64,000 nucleotides of DNA. It comes from Actinokineospora globicatena. GTDB lineage: Bacteria; Actinomycetota; Actinomycetes; Mycobacteriales; Pseudonocardiaceae. The translations under genes were made by a program, and so were the position numbers. Shown here one piece after another: positions 26,847 to 35,347 of the stretch; the stretch's first letter is position 1; the number at the start of each line of letters is the position of its first letter. Location of the stretch: positions 982,211 to 1,046,210 of the forward strand of contig NZ_JAMTCR010000003.1 in the NCBI RefSeq assembly GCF_024171945.1, written 5' to 3'. Under the pieces are notes generated by a model, which was not told where the DNA came from, searched no databases, and saw only the letters and a program-made list of their open reading frames with translations.

Positions 26847-27493
26847 GACGACCGCGCGCGGCGATTGGGCCGAAAGGGCGATGCGCCGAGAGCTACACCG
26901 TGAAAGCGATCCGGAAATGGCGGACCTCGCGCTGAAGCGCCACCGGCTGTACCACTGTCAAGCGCCGCGCGTGTGGCTATCCAACAACTAGGACGCGGCT
27001 ACTAGCGAACATCGGTCACGCAAATGCCGCAGGCCCGTTGATCCTGCCTTTCCCGGGCGGGTCACGGCAGCCACCAATTCACCGCGGCGGCGAACCGGGC
27101 GGGCGGCGCGACGCTCGCGCCACCCGCGTCAGACAGGGCCTGAACTGCTACTTCTCAGGTACCCCAAGGTGTGTCGGCCACCGCGGTTACCGCCACGGCT
27201 TGCCACATCGCGAGTGCCACGGCCAAGGTCGTCACGATCCTGCGCCCCCACATGGTCAGTGCCTGTTCCTCTCAGTGGACTTCCCCGGCGACGCGGTGCC
27301 CCGCGCCGCCACTGGTGATAACGGTACGAGCGGGTGGTATCCCGCCACTATTCCCCAAGACGCGTTCGGCGATGCCTCCGCGATAACCGCGGAATAGCCC
27401 TACCGGGTTGACTCGATAGCACCGGCCCACCAACCACGCCCTCGTCGCGCGGCGGGGTCGGGAACGTGACTATCACACAAATGGGGGGTTTGG
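26847..27493. other. Intergenic region between SARP and biosynthetic cluster
   Basis: Apart from the minus-strand micro-peptide at 27155-27253, the frames here show no coding character. Base composition is lower in GC than in the neighbouring genes. The segment 27430-27493 should hold the promoter of the 92-aa gene; no clear -10/-35 or 11-bp repeats stand out. Confidence 0.4.
27155..27253 (-). CDS. Candidate secreted micro-peptide ending DTPWGT
   Basis: 32 aa: basic start MWGRRIV, a hydrophobic core LAVALAMWQAVAVTAVA and a polar tail DTPWGT. An A-V-A cleavage site before DTPWGT would release a hexapeptide. GAGAGGAAC lies 15-20 bases upstream of the ATG, farther than usual. Too small for composition tests, but the n-h-c layout of a signal peptide is hard to miss. 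Candidate extracellular signal for the neighbouring TPR-containing SARP; this pairing is inference. Confidence 0.4.
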   Translation of the reverse strand: MWGRRIVTTLAVALAMWQAVAVTAVADTPWGT

Positions 27494-27772
27494 GTGATTC
27501 CTGCCAAGAGGTCCGAGCCGACCGCGCTCGACCTGCTGCGCGGCGCGCAGCAGGCGGTGCTGGCGGGCGGGTACCCCGAGGAGCGGTTGACCGCGACGGC
27601 GGTGCACCTCATCAAGTGCGCCATCGAGGTGGTCTCGCTGCTGCCGCAACCGGATGTCGACGCCGCCAGGGCCGCGCTGAGCAGCGCCAGGGCCGCCGTC
27701 GTCACCGCCACCTACGCCGTGCAGGGCATCGACGGCGACACGCGCCACGCCCTGGCCGCCACCCCCGGCTGA
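27494..27772 (+). CDS. Small helical hypothetical protein
   Basis: 92 aa from GTG at 27494 with GGGGGG about 6 bases upstream. Ala-rich helices (ALDLLRGAQQAVLAGGY, VDAARAALSSARAAVVTATYAVQG) and one Cys. Third codon positions are strongly GC, so probably real. No family recognised. It is the first gene of the thyX-led run, 116 bases before thyX, and may be part of the cluster. Confidence 0.6.
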   Translation: MIPAKRSEPTALDLLRGAQQAVLAGGYPEERLTATAVHLIKCAIEVVSLLPQPDVDAARAALSSARAAVVTATYAVQGIDGDTRHALAATPG

Positions 27773-27888
27773 CGGCCCCCGCGAGACCCGCCCGGCGGTC
27801 GCACCAGACCGACCGGCGCAGCCAAGGCCTGGTCGGCGCGCGGCGCCGCACCAGGTGCGATGTCCACAACCAGAATGGATCACCAGTC

Positions 27889-28650
27889 GTGACCAGCCAG
27901 CTCGTCCGTCCCGAGAACCTCGCCGACGACGCCACGACCCCAGAGATCGAACTCCGCAGCGAGATCACCGTGCAACTGGTCGACCACCAGGCCAGCGACC
28001 TCGGCGTGGTCCGCGCGGCCCGGGTGTCCACCGTCGGCGAGATCGCCCACACCGAGAACAACACCGACGGCTACGTGCAGGGCCTGATCAAGTACCTGAT
28101 GAAGGCCAGGCACGGCAGCCCGTTCGAGCACAACTACCTGACGTTCCTGGTGTCGGCGCCGATCTTCACCGTGCGGCACATGATGCGCCACCGCACCTGG
28201 TCGTTCAACGAGGAGAGCGCCCGCTACCGCGAGGTGCGCCCGGTGTTCTACGTGCCAGACGCCCAGCGGTTGCTGCGCCAGAAGGGCAAGCCCGGCCACT
28301 ACCAGTACGTCCCCGGCGCCGACGGCGACCACGAGCGCCTGGTCGACATCGCCAGGTCCACCTACGGCGCCGCGTACGCCGGCTACCACGAGCTGATCGA
28401 GCGCGGCGTCGCCCGCGAGGTCGCCCGCATGGTGCTGCCCAACGCCACCTACTCCTCGCTGTACGCGACCTGCAACGCGCGCTCGCTCATGCACTTCCTG
28501 AGCCTGCGCACGCACCGCGAGGACGCGACCTACCCGTCGCACCCGCAGCACGAGATCGCCGTCGTCGCCGAGGCGATGGAGGCCCAGTGGCGGCAGCTCA
28601 TGCCGATCACGCACGCCGCGTTCGAGTCCTACGGGCGCGTGAGCCCCTGA
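27889..28650 (+). CDS. thyX: ThyX-type flavin-dependent thymidylate synthase paralogue
   Basis: 253 aa from GTG at 27889. The ThyX motif is intact in RHRTWSFNEESARY (about residues 103-116), with the FAD/dUMP contacts RHMMRHR before it and ARSLMHFLSLRTH, NATYSSLYATCNARS later. It transfers a methylene from CH2-folate to C5 of a uracil nucleotide using FADH2. Actinobacterial housekeeping thyX usually sits between dapB and dapA; here it overlaps a LOG gene (TGATG) inside a biosynthetic-looking operon. A dedicated role like PolB in polyoxin biosynthesis (ThyX homologue methylating UMP) is therefore plausible. Canonical dTMP synthesis cannot be excluded. Confidence 0.92.
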   Translation: MTSQLVRPENLADDATTPEIELRSEITVQLVDHQASDLGVVRAARVSTVGEIAHTENNTDGYVQGLIKYLMKARHGSPFEHNYLTFLVSAPIFTVRHMMRHRTWSFNEESARYREVRPVFYVPDAQRLLRQKGKPGHYQYVPGADGDHERLVDIARSTYGAAYAGYHELIERGVAREVARMVLPNATYSSLYATCNARSLMHFLSLRTHREDATYPSHPQHEIAVVAEAMEAQWRQLMPITHAAFESYGRVSP

Positions 28651-29267
28651 TGCGGGTCACGGTCTACGCGGGTTCGGCGCCCGGGGACTCCCCCGTGTTC
28701 GCCGACGAGGTCGGGCGCTTCGTCGCCGAGCTCGCCGGGCGCGGCACCGAGTTCGTCTACGGCGGTGGCAGCACCGGGCTGATGGGCGTGGTGGCCGACC
28801 GCGCGCTCGCCGAGGGCGGCAAGGTCATCGGCGTCATCCCGCGCGAGCTGGTGGACGCCGAGATCGCCCACCCCGGGCTCACCGAGCTGCACGTGGTGCC
28901 CACCATGCACGAGCGCAAGCAGCTGCTGGCGGAGCTGGGCGACGCGATCGTCGCGGTCCCCGGCGGGGTCGGCACGCTCGAGGAGCTCTTCGAGGTGTGG
29001 GCCGCCCTCATCCTCGGGCACCACCGCAAACCGTTGGTGCTGCTCAACATCGACGGGTACTGGGACCCGCTGGTCGACGTGGTCGTCCGGATGGCGGGAC
29101 GGGGTTTCCTGCGGGAGGCCGAGCGCGGTTCGCTGGTGTCGGTCACCGACGCCGCCGGGTTCGAGGAGGCGGTGCGCGCCTGGGCGCCGCCGCCGCCGCG
29201 CTGGCCCGCCCCCGACGCAACGCAGGCTCCACAAGCACAGCAGTCACGAGGTGAGGATCTCGGATGA
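28650..29267 (+). CDS. LOG-family nucleoside 5'-monophosphate phosphoribohydrolase
   Basis: 205 aa. All LOG landmarks: VYAGSAPG at residues 5-12, YGGGSTGLMGV at 37-47, MHERK at 86-90, and PGGVGTLEE at 104-112 with the catalytic Arg89 and Glu112-type residues. LOG enzymes split a nucleotide N-glycosidic bond to free base plus ribose 5-phosphate. In plants and actinobacteria this gives cytokinins; related enzymes free pyrimidines in nucleoside-antibiotic routes. Overlaps both neighbours (TGATG with thyX, ATGA with the oxygenase), so a tightly coupled three-step block. A base other than adenine is inferred from context. Confidence 0.88.
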   Translation: MRVTVYAGSAPGDSPVFADEVGRFVAELAGRGTEFVYGGGSTGLMGVVADRALAEGGKVIGVIPRELVDAEIAHPGLTELHVVPTMHERKQLLAELGDAIVAVPGGVGTLEELFEVWAALILGHHRKPLVLLNIDGYWDPLVDVVVRMAGRGFLREAERGSLVSVTDAAGFEEAVRAWAPPPPRWPAPDATQAPQAQQSRGEDLG

Positions 29268-30304
29268 CCATTTCCGAAGCAGGCACCCGGAAGGCGCCGG
29301 TCACGCTGATCGACGGCTACGTGCCGGTCATCGACCTGTCCAGCGCCCGCGAGGGCGACGAGCGGGCGCGCGCCCTGGTCGCCAAGACCCTGGGCCGGGT
29401 CTGCGAGACCAGCGGCTTCCTGGCGATCGTCGGCCACGGCGTCCCGCAGGAGCGCATCGATGAGATGTACCGCGCGACCCGCGAGTTCTTCGCGCTGGCG
29501 GACGAGCGGAAGCTGGCGCTGGTCAGCACCCCCGACGACCCGCTGATGCGCGGGTTCGGCCGCCAGGGCAGCCTCGCCGCGTCCAACTCCGACGCCTCGG
29601 TCGAGCAGGAGCGCGACCTGCCGGACCTGTCGCAGACCTACACCTACAACCGGCTCGGCGAGCCGAACGGACCGACCCTGCCCGAGGGCTCGAACCCGCT
29701 GCTCACCACGCCGAACCTGTGGCCGGAGCTGCCCGGGTTCGCGGAGGCCTACCGGGCCTACTACGCGAGCATGGAGGACCTGGCCACCGAGCTGATGCGG
29801 CTGTTCGCGCTGGCACTGGACCTGCCGGAGAACTGGTTCGACGACAAGGTCGACGACCACATGACGAACCTGACCGCGAACTACTACCCGGCGCAGCTGG
29901 TGCCGCCCAAGCCCGGTCAGCTGCGCAAGGGCCAGCACAGCGACTGGGGCAGCCTCACCATCCTGTACCAGGACGACGCCCCCGGCGGCCTGCAGGTGCT
30001 CGACAAGGTCGGCGAGTGGGTCGACGTGCCCGCGATCGAGGGGTCGTTCGTCGTCAACATCGGTGACCTGATGGCGATCTGGACCAACGACCGCTGGGTG
30101 AGCACCGTGCACCGGGTGGTCAACCCGGCGCCGGAACTCGCGGCCAAGGAGCGGTTCTCGGTGCCGTTCTTCCACCAGCCGAACTACGGGGCGCTGATCG
30201 AGTGCATCCCGACCTGCACCGCCCCGGGCAACCCCCCGCGCTACGCCCCGGTCTACTCCGGGGAGTACATCATGGAGAAGTTCCGGCGCGCCTACGGCGA
30301 ATAA
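29264..30304 (+). CDS. 2-oxoglutarate/Fe(II) oxygenase, isopenicillin-N-synthase superfamily
   Basis: 346 aa. Jelly-roll oxygenase with iron ligands His225 and Asp227 (QHSDWGS), His283 (STVHRVV), and the 2OG-binding Arg297-x-Ser299 (ERFSVPF), so a true 2OG dioxygenase and not an IPNS-type oxidase. The N-terminal GFLAIVGHGVP is the family signature. Thymine 7-hydroxylase belongs to this superfamily, so stepwise oxidation of a 5-methyl group is one candidate reaction. Translationally coupled to the LOG gene; followed by an exporter gene. Confidence 0.9.
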   Translation: MTISEAGTRKAPVTLIDGYVPVIDLSSAREGDERARALVAKTLGRVCETSGFLAIVGHGVPQERIDEMYRATREFFALADERKLALVSTPDDPLMRGFGRQGSLAASNSDASVEQERDLPDLSQTYTYNRLGEPNGPTLPEGSNPLLTTPNLWPELPGFAEAYRAYYASMEDLATELMRLFALALDLPENWFDDKVDDHMTNLTANYYPAQLVPPKPGQLRKGQHSDWGSLTILYQDDAPGGLQVLDKVGEWVDVPAIEGSFVVNIGDLMAIWTNDRWVSTVHRVVNPAPELAAKERFSVPFFHQPNYGALIECIPTCTAPGNPPRYAPVYSGEYIMEKFRRAYGE

Positions 30305-30344
30305 GGTCCGGAAGACCCGCACCCACTCCCCTGCAAGGACTCCC

Positions 30345-31625
30345 ATGCCTGACACCACCACCGCCGGCGCCGAGCGACCCCGTTCGCGCTGGGGCTTACC
30401 CGAGGTCAGGGGCCACACCCGGTTTCTCACCGCGGGCGCCATCGACAGCCTCGGCAGCGGCTTGCTCTTCGCCTTCCAGGTCGTGTACTTCGCCAGGACG
30501 ACGTCGATGTCGCTGCTGGAGGTCGGCCTCGCGCTGACGGTGGCCCAACTGCTGGCGATCCCGGCACCGACGCTGTTCGGCCCGCTGGTGGACAGGTTCG
30601 GTCCCCGAGCGGTCGCCGCGGCGGGCAACCTGGTGGCAGGCGCGGGCTTCGCGGCGTACCTGGTGGCCGAGGACTTCTGGCACGTGGCGGTGCTCGGGCT
30701 GATCGTGCAGGTGGGCGTGAGCGCCTACTGGACCTCCTACGGCGCCCTGGTCGCCCTGGCGTCCACAGAGGACAACCGGACCCGCTGGTTCGGCCTGATG
30801 CAGGCGCTGCGCAACGCCGGTGTCGGCCTCGGCGGCGCGATCGCCGCCGCCGTGGTCGGCATCGGTGGCGTGAACTGGATGCACTGGCTGCTGGTGGCCA
30901 ACGCGGTGTCGTACCTCTTCGCCGCGTGGCTGCTGGTCAGCTGGAACCCGGCGGGCGCGGACCCCGTGGTCGAGAAGGCGAGTGAGCCCGCCGAGGACGA
31001 GGATTCCGAGCCGGAACCGGAGAAGGCGGGCGGCTACCGGGTGGTGCTGCGCGACCGGGCGTTCATGCGGTTGGTGGCGGTGAACTTCGTGTTCGTGCTC
31101 TCGGCCATGGTGCTCAGCGTGCTGCTCGCGATCTACATCATCGAGACGCTGGAGGGCATCGTCTGGCTGGCCGGTGTGCTGCTCACGGTCAACACGGTGC
31201 TGGTGGCGACCACGCAGACGGTCATCAGCGGCTGGGTCGAGAAGCACCGGTCATCGCGGATGATCGCCCTCGCCGCGGTGCTCAACGCGGGCGCCTTCGG
31301 GCTCTTCGCCGCGGCGGGCCTGGTGCCCGCGTGGGCGATGATCCCCACGCTCGGCCTGGCGATCCTGGTCTACACCCTCGCCGAGATCATCCAGTCCCCC
31401 GCGGTGAGCACGCTGTCGATCGAACTGGCCCCGCCCGCACTGCGCGGGCGCTACCTGGCGGTGTTCCAGATGCTGTCGTGGAACGTCGGCGGCGCGCTGG
31501 CCCCGGCGCTGTTCACCACGCTGCTGTCGTGGGGCCGGATCTGGCCGTGGGTGGTGCTGATCGCGCTGAGCCTGCTGTCCACGCTGCTGGTGCGGGCGCC
31601 GCGCCAGCCCGCCGCCACCGCGTGA
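30345..31625 (+). CDS. MFS exporter
   Basis: 426 aa, about 12 membrane segments in two halves joined by an acidic cytoplasmic loop (residues about 205-225, EPAEDEDSEPEPEKAGG). FGPLVDRFGPRAVAAAG resembles motif A between TM2 and TM3. AAGGA precedes the ATG. Its place between oxygenase and ligase genes suggests export of, and self-protection against, the cluster product. Confidence 0.85.
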   Translation: MPDTTTAGAERPRSRWGLPEVRGHTRFLTAGAIDSLGSGLLFAFQVVYFARTTSMSLLEVGLALTVAQLLAIPAPTLFGPLVDRFGPRAVAAAGNLVAGAGFAAYLVAEDFWHVAVLGLIVQVGVSAYWTSYGALVALASTEDNRTRWFGLMQALRNAGVGLGGAIAAAVVGIGGVNWMHWLLVANAVSYLFAAWLLVSWNPAGADPVVEKASEPAEDEDSEPEPEKAGGYRVVLRDRAFMRLVAVNFVFVLSAMVLSVLLAIYIIETLEGIVWLAGVLLTVNTVLVATTQTVISGWVEKHRSSRMIALAAVLNAGAFGLFAAAGLVPAWAMIPTLGLAILVYTLAEIIQSPAVSTLSIELAPPALRGRYLAVFQMLSWNVGGALAPALFTTLLSWGRIWPWVVLIALSLLSTLLVRAPRQPAATA

Positions 31626-31682
31626 GTCCTCCGAGACCCGCTCCACCCCTCCCCCGCTGATACCCACACACAAGAGGCAACA

Positions 31683-32921
31683 ATGACGAAGCTGCTGTTG
31701 ATCGAAGCGAACGGCAACGCCGGGGAGGACCTGCTCAGGGCCGCCGAGGCACTGGGCGTGCGGACCTACGTCGCCACCCACGCCGACCTCTACGAGAAGT
31801 ACCCGCAGAGCAGCAGGGACCTGATCGCGGGCACCGTGTTCACCGACTTCAGCGACCTGGAGCAGGCCCGCAAGGAACTGGTGGCCTACGGCCGCGAGAC
31901 CGGTGTCGACGGCGTCATCACCGGCTGGGAGTTCTTCTCCGGCCTGTCCACCCTGGTCGCCGCCGACCTGGGTCTGCCGTCGCACGACCCGGCGCTCGCC
32001 GACGCCGTCCGCAACAAGCGGGCCATGGCCGAGGCGTTCGACCAGGCGGGTGCCCCGGCGCCGCGCACGGTCACCGGTCCCGACGCCGAGGTCCTCGCCG
32101 CGCGGATCGCCGAGGCCGGTCTGGACTACCCGCTGGTGGTCAAGCCTGCCGAGAACGCCGGGTCGATCGGGGTGTCCATCGTGCGCGAGGCGGCGGGCCT
32201 GGCGCGCGCGGTGGAGTTCGCCCAGGGCTGGCCCTTCGAGTTCCCGCACGGCACCCCGCTGGACAACTCGGTGCTGGCCCAGGAGTACGTGGGCGGCGTG
32301 GAGTTCAGCGTCGAGTCGGCCGTGGTCGACGGCGCGGTGCGGCACATCGCGGTGACCCAGAAGTTCACCACCGACGACGACAGCCGCGCGGAGCTGGGCC
32401 ACACCGTGCCCGCGGAGCTGTCCTCCGGCGACCGCGCCACCCTGCTCGCGGGCGTCGAGGCGGGCCTGTCCGCGCTCGGCTTCCGGCACGGCATCGCCCA
32501 CACCGAGATCAAGCTGGTCTCCCCGGGTGTCGCGAAGATCATCGAGATCGGCGCCCGGCCGCCTGGTGACCACATCATGAAGCTGGTGCGCCTGGCGACC
32601 GGGATCAGCGAGGCCGCCGCGTACATCGACATCGCGGTGGGCAAGGCGCCTTCGCTCGACCCGACCGAGGAGCGCGCGGCGGCGATCCGGTTCCTCACCC
32701 CGCCCAGCGCCGGGGTGTTCCGCGGCGTCAGCGGCGTGCCCGAGAGCGAACACGTCGTGGAGGCCGAGGTGTACGCCGAGCCGGGCAAGGAGATCGGCGA
32801 CCCGACCGACAACGTGGCCCGTGTCGGCTACGTCATCGTCACCGCCGGGTCGACGACCGAGGTCAACGAGTTGGCCAACGACGTCGTGGGCGCGATCACC
32901 GTCGAGGTGGACCGCCCATGA
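31683..32921 (+). CDS. ATP-grasp ligase 1 (L-amino-acid ligase-like)
   Basis: 412 aa. Pre-ATP-grasp Rossmann domain (about 1-110), ATP-grasp core about 115-310 with Lys154 in VVKPAENAGSIGVS, adenine hinge LAQEYVGGVEFSVES (about 198-212), and Mg ligands Glu275 and Glu288 in HTEIKLV and IIEIGARPPGD; a C-terminal lid domain to 410. IEIGARPPGDH is typical of L-amino-acid ligases and carnosine-synthase relatives, which make amide bonds through acyl phosphates. Its stop overlaps the next start (ATGA). Substrates unknown. Confidence 0.87.
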   Translation: MTKLLLIEANGNAGEDLLRAAEALGVRTYVATHADLYEKYPQSSRDLIAGTVFTDFSDLEQARKELVAYGRETGVDGVITGWEFFSGLSTLVAADLGLPSHDPALADAVRNKRAMAEAFDQAGAPAPRTVTGPDAEVLAARIAEAGLDYPLVVKPAENAGSIGVSIVREAAGLARAVEFAQGWPFEFPHGTPLDNSVLAQEYVGGVEFSVESAVVDGAVRHIAVTQKFTTDDDSRAELGHTVPAELSSGDRATLLAGVEAGLSALGFRHGIAHTEIKLVSPGVAKIIEIGARPPGDHIMKLVRLATGISEAAAYIDIAVGKAPSLDPTEERAAAIRFLTPPSAGVFRGVSGVPESEHVVEAEVYAEPGKEIGDPTDNVARVGYVIVTAGSTTEVNELANDVVGAITVEVDRP

Positions 32922-34207
32922 GAAAGATAGCCTTCTTACGCTCCATCGAGATCCAGCAGACCGTCCCCTACCTCGAAGAGCTCGGTGTCGCCCTGCGCGA
33001 GCGGGGCCTGGTCGGGAAGCTGTTCTACACCGACGGCGAGTGCGCGCCCGGGGAGTTCCCCGGCGAGGTCGAGAAGATGCCCGCAGGAGTGTCGGTCGCC
33101 GAGACCCTGCGCCGCATCCGGGAGTGGGGCACCGACGGCGTCATCTCACTGTCCATTCCGGACGAGAACGCGCTGCGCGACGCACTGGTCTGCGAGCGGC
33201 TCGCGGCCGAGGGGATCCCGACGGTCATGCACAGCGCGGCGGCGACCGGGCTGATGGCCAACAAGTGGGAGACCAAGCTGCTGGTCGGCGCGCACGGGCT
33301 CGACACCCCCGAGGGGGTCCTGGTCGACGGCGACCTGCTCAACTCCCGGACCCTGCCGGTACCCGCGTACCGCGACTACCTCGTCGAGCGGGCAGGCGAA
33401 CTCGGCTACCCGCTGCTGAGCAAGCCGCTGTGGGACTGCCTGGGCAACGGGATCCGCTTCCTGGCCGACCAGGGCGACCTCGACGGCTACCTCGACGAGC
33501 CCTACGACGGCAACGTCGTGCTGGAGCGGTGCGTGGCGGGCGAGCTGTGCTCGGTGGAGGTCGTCGGCGCGGCGGGCGACTACGTCGTGCAACCCTTGCT
33601 GTGGAAGGGTCCCACCGGCGGGGCCCCGACGTTCGCCTTCACCACGGTCCGCTACACCGCCCCGCGCGCGGAGGCCGACGAGCGCTTCGCACCGGTCGCC
33701 GAGCGGCTCAAGCGGCTGTGCGCGGCGCTCGAGGTGACCGGCTCGGTCGAGGTCGAGATGATCTACGTCGACGGCCGGTACGAGGTCATCGAGATCAACC
33801 CCCGGGTGTCCGGCTCGACCTCGCTGTCGATCGCGGCCTCGGGGCTCAACACCTACGTGGCGATGCTGGACATCCTGTTCGGCGAGTGGGGGCAGCGCCA
33901 CGACGCGACCTCGGGGTCCGCCAAGCGGATCGCCCTGCAGTTCCCCACCACCCCGCTGGACGACGCGGCCGACGCCGACATCAGGGCCACCCTGGCGGTG
34001 GTGCGGTCGAGCAGCTTCACCATCGACGGCACCCGCTACGCCAACACGGTGATCACCTGCGAGTACTCCGATGTGGACACTCTCGGTGCCCACCTGGACG
34101 AGCTCTCCCGGCGGCACGGGTTCCTCATCCCGGAGGTCCGCGCCGCGGTCGACGACGTGCTCGCGGGTGTGCGGGCCGCTATCGACCCGGCGCTGGCCCA
34201 GGGCTGA
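32918..34207 (+). CDS. ATP-grasp ligase 2 (CPSase-like ATP-grasp)
   Basis: 429 aa. N-terminal domain about 1-120, then ATP-grasp with Lys near 144 (LLSKPLWDCLGNGIRF), VVLERCVAGELCSVEVVG as hinge, and metal ligands in SVEVEMIYVDGRYEVIEINPRVSGST. It is clearly different from ligase 1, so the two should act on different acids or amines. Overlaps ligase 1 by 4 bases, so stoichiometric production is likely. It could add a second amino acid or activate a carboxylated base. Confidence 0.85.
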   Translation: MRKIAFLRSIEIQQTVPYLEELGVALRERGLVGKLFYTDGECAPGEFPGEVEKMPAGVSVAETLRRIREWGTDGVISLSIPDENALRDALVCERLAAEGIPTVMHSAAATGLMANKWETKLLVGAHGLDTPEGVLVDGDLLNSRTLPVPAYRDYLVERAGELGYPLLSKPLWDCLGNGIRFLADQGDLDGYLDEPYDGNVVLERCVAGELCSVEVVGAAGDYVVQPLLWKGPTGGAPTFAFTTVRYTAPRAEADERFAPVAERLKRLCAALEVTGSVEVEMIYVDGRYEVIEINPRVSGSTSLSIAASGLNTYVAMLDILFGEWGQRHDATSGSAKRIALQFPTTPLDDAADADIRATLAVVRSSSFTIDGTRYANTVITCEYSDVDTLGAHLDELSRRHGFLIPEVRAAVDDVLAGVRAAIDPALAQG

Positions 34208-34254
34208 GCGAGCCCCTCTCCCGTTTCCCACACATCTGCGAAAGGTCTACAACG

Positions 34255-35250
34255 GTGTCACTCGACAACCCACTCCCACCCACCGTGGCCAAGGTCCCGC
34301 CCGCCGTCCGACTCAAGCGCGACTACGACGCCGACCAGCTGCAGGACGACCTGCGCACGCTGAGCGAGCACCGGTGGAGCCTGCAGCGCAGCTACGCCGA
34401 CGACGGCACCATCACCGAGGCCGAGATCGACTGGCGCTGCCTTTCGCTGCGCAGCGCCGCGGGCAACCTCGAGCGCACCGACCCCGGCGGCCCCGGCCTG
34501 GTCGAGCACGAGGACACCATCTGGCGGGACAAGGCGCCGTACCTGTCCCAGTTGCTCGCCGACATCCCCGCCGAGCTGCGCGCGGTGCGGCTGCTCTCGC
34601 TCGGGCCCGGCGCCAAGAGCTGGCTGCACAACGACACCAAGTACGGGCCTGCCTGGGGCAACGCCCGGCTGCACGTGCCGGTCACCACCTGCGAGGGCGC
34701 CAAGCTGTTCATGGAGGGCACCCTGCACCAGTGGCAGCCGGGCGAGTTCTGGTTCGGTGACTTCTCCCGCATGCACCAGGTGGAGAACACCGACACCGTG
34801 CCCCGGGTGCACATGGTGATCGACGCGCTGGTGTCCGAGGAGCTGCTGGAGCTGTTCCCCGACCACTACCTCGCCGACCTCGACCGCGACGACGTGCTCA
34901 TCAACAAGAAGCGCGTGCCGCTGGCCGAGGACCAGTTGGGCGCGCACGCGGTGTCGTTCCCGATCCCGGTGTCGTTCCCCAGCTGGGAAGAGGAGGACGG
35001 AGAGTTCCTGCGGCCGCAGGAGCAGGCGGACGCCACGATCACCGTCGTCGACGGCGCGCTCGTGCTCACGGTGGCGGGCAAGCCGACCGCGAAGCTCATC
35101 CACATCGGCGACGGCGAGTTCCGCTTCGCCGGGTGGACCGACGAGCGCACCATCGCCGTGGCGCGCTCGGGTGACTCGGCCACGGTGACGCTGCGGACCC
35201 GCGTCGGCACAACGGTCCGCGAGCTCGACATCGCGGCCACCCCGCTCTGA
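34255..35250 (+). CDS. Aspartyl/asparaginyl beta-hydroxylase-like 2OG oxygenase
   Basis: 331 aa from GTG at 34255 (GAAAGG 9 bases upstream). Residues about 50-200 match the AspH-type fold: WLHNDTKYGPAWGNARLHVPV with His125 and Asp127, GEFWFGDFSRMHQVEN with His174, and Arg184 in VPRVHMVID for 2OG. The HxD...H set differs from mammalian AspH, which lacks the Asp. Residues 235-331 form a separate beta-rich tail of unknown role. It probably hydroxylates a carboxylate-bearing building block such as Asp or Asn. A terminator follows, ending the operon. Confidence 0.8.
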   Translation: MSLDNPLPPTVAKVPPAVRLKRDYDADQLQDDLRTLSEHRWSLQRSYADDGTITEAEIDWRCLSLRSAAGNLERTDPGGPGLVEHEDTIWRDKAPYLSQLLADIPAELRAVRLLSLGPGAKSWLHNDTKYGPAWGNARLHVPVTTCEGAKLFMEGTLHQWQPGEFWFGDFSRMHQVENTDTVPRVHMVIDALVSEELLELFPDHYLADLDRDDVLINKKRVPLAEDQLGAHAVSFPIPVSFPSWEEEDGEFLRPQEQADATITVVDGALVLTVAGKPTAKLIHIGDGEFRFAGWTDERTIAVARSGDSATVTLRTRVGTTVRELDIAATPL

Positions 35251-35262
35251 TCGGTAGACCAT

Positions 35263-35291
35263 GAGGCGGGCCTCCTCGTGGGGCCCGCCTC
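35263..35291. terminator. Hairpin terminator ending the biosynthetic operon
   Basis: GAGGCGGGCC (35263-35272) pairs perfectly with GGCCCGCCTC (35282-35291), 9-base loop, 12 bases after the oxygenase stop. No U-run follows, as is common in very GC-rich actinobacteria. Confidence 0.8.
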
Positions 35292-35347
35292 CCTGTGCCG
35301 GAACGTATTGTGCACACTACTGTTGACGGCCACCGAGGAGGACCACG

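Noticed and set aside
27038-27397. 119-codon plus-strand ORF upstream of the cluster
   Set aside because: Codon composition is unlike the neighbours and there is no ribosome site; the opposing micro-peptide is the only plausible ORF here.
31251-32753. 500-codon minus-strand frame opposite the MFS and ATP-grasp genes
   Set aside because: Arg/His/Gly/Asp-rich shadow. Both plus-strand genes have intact motifs.
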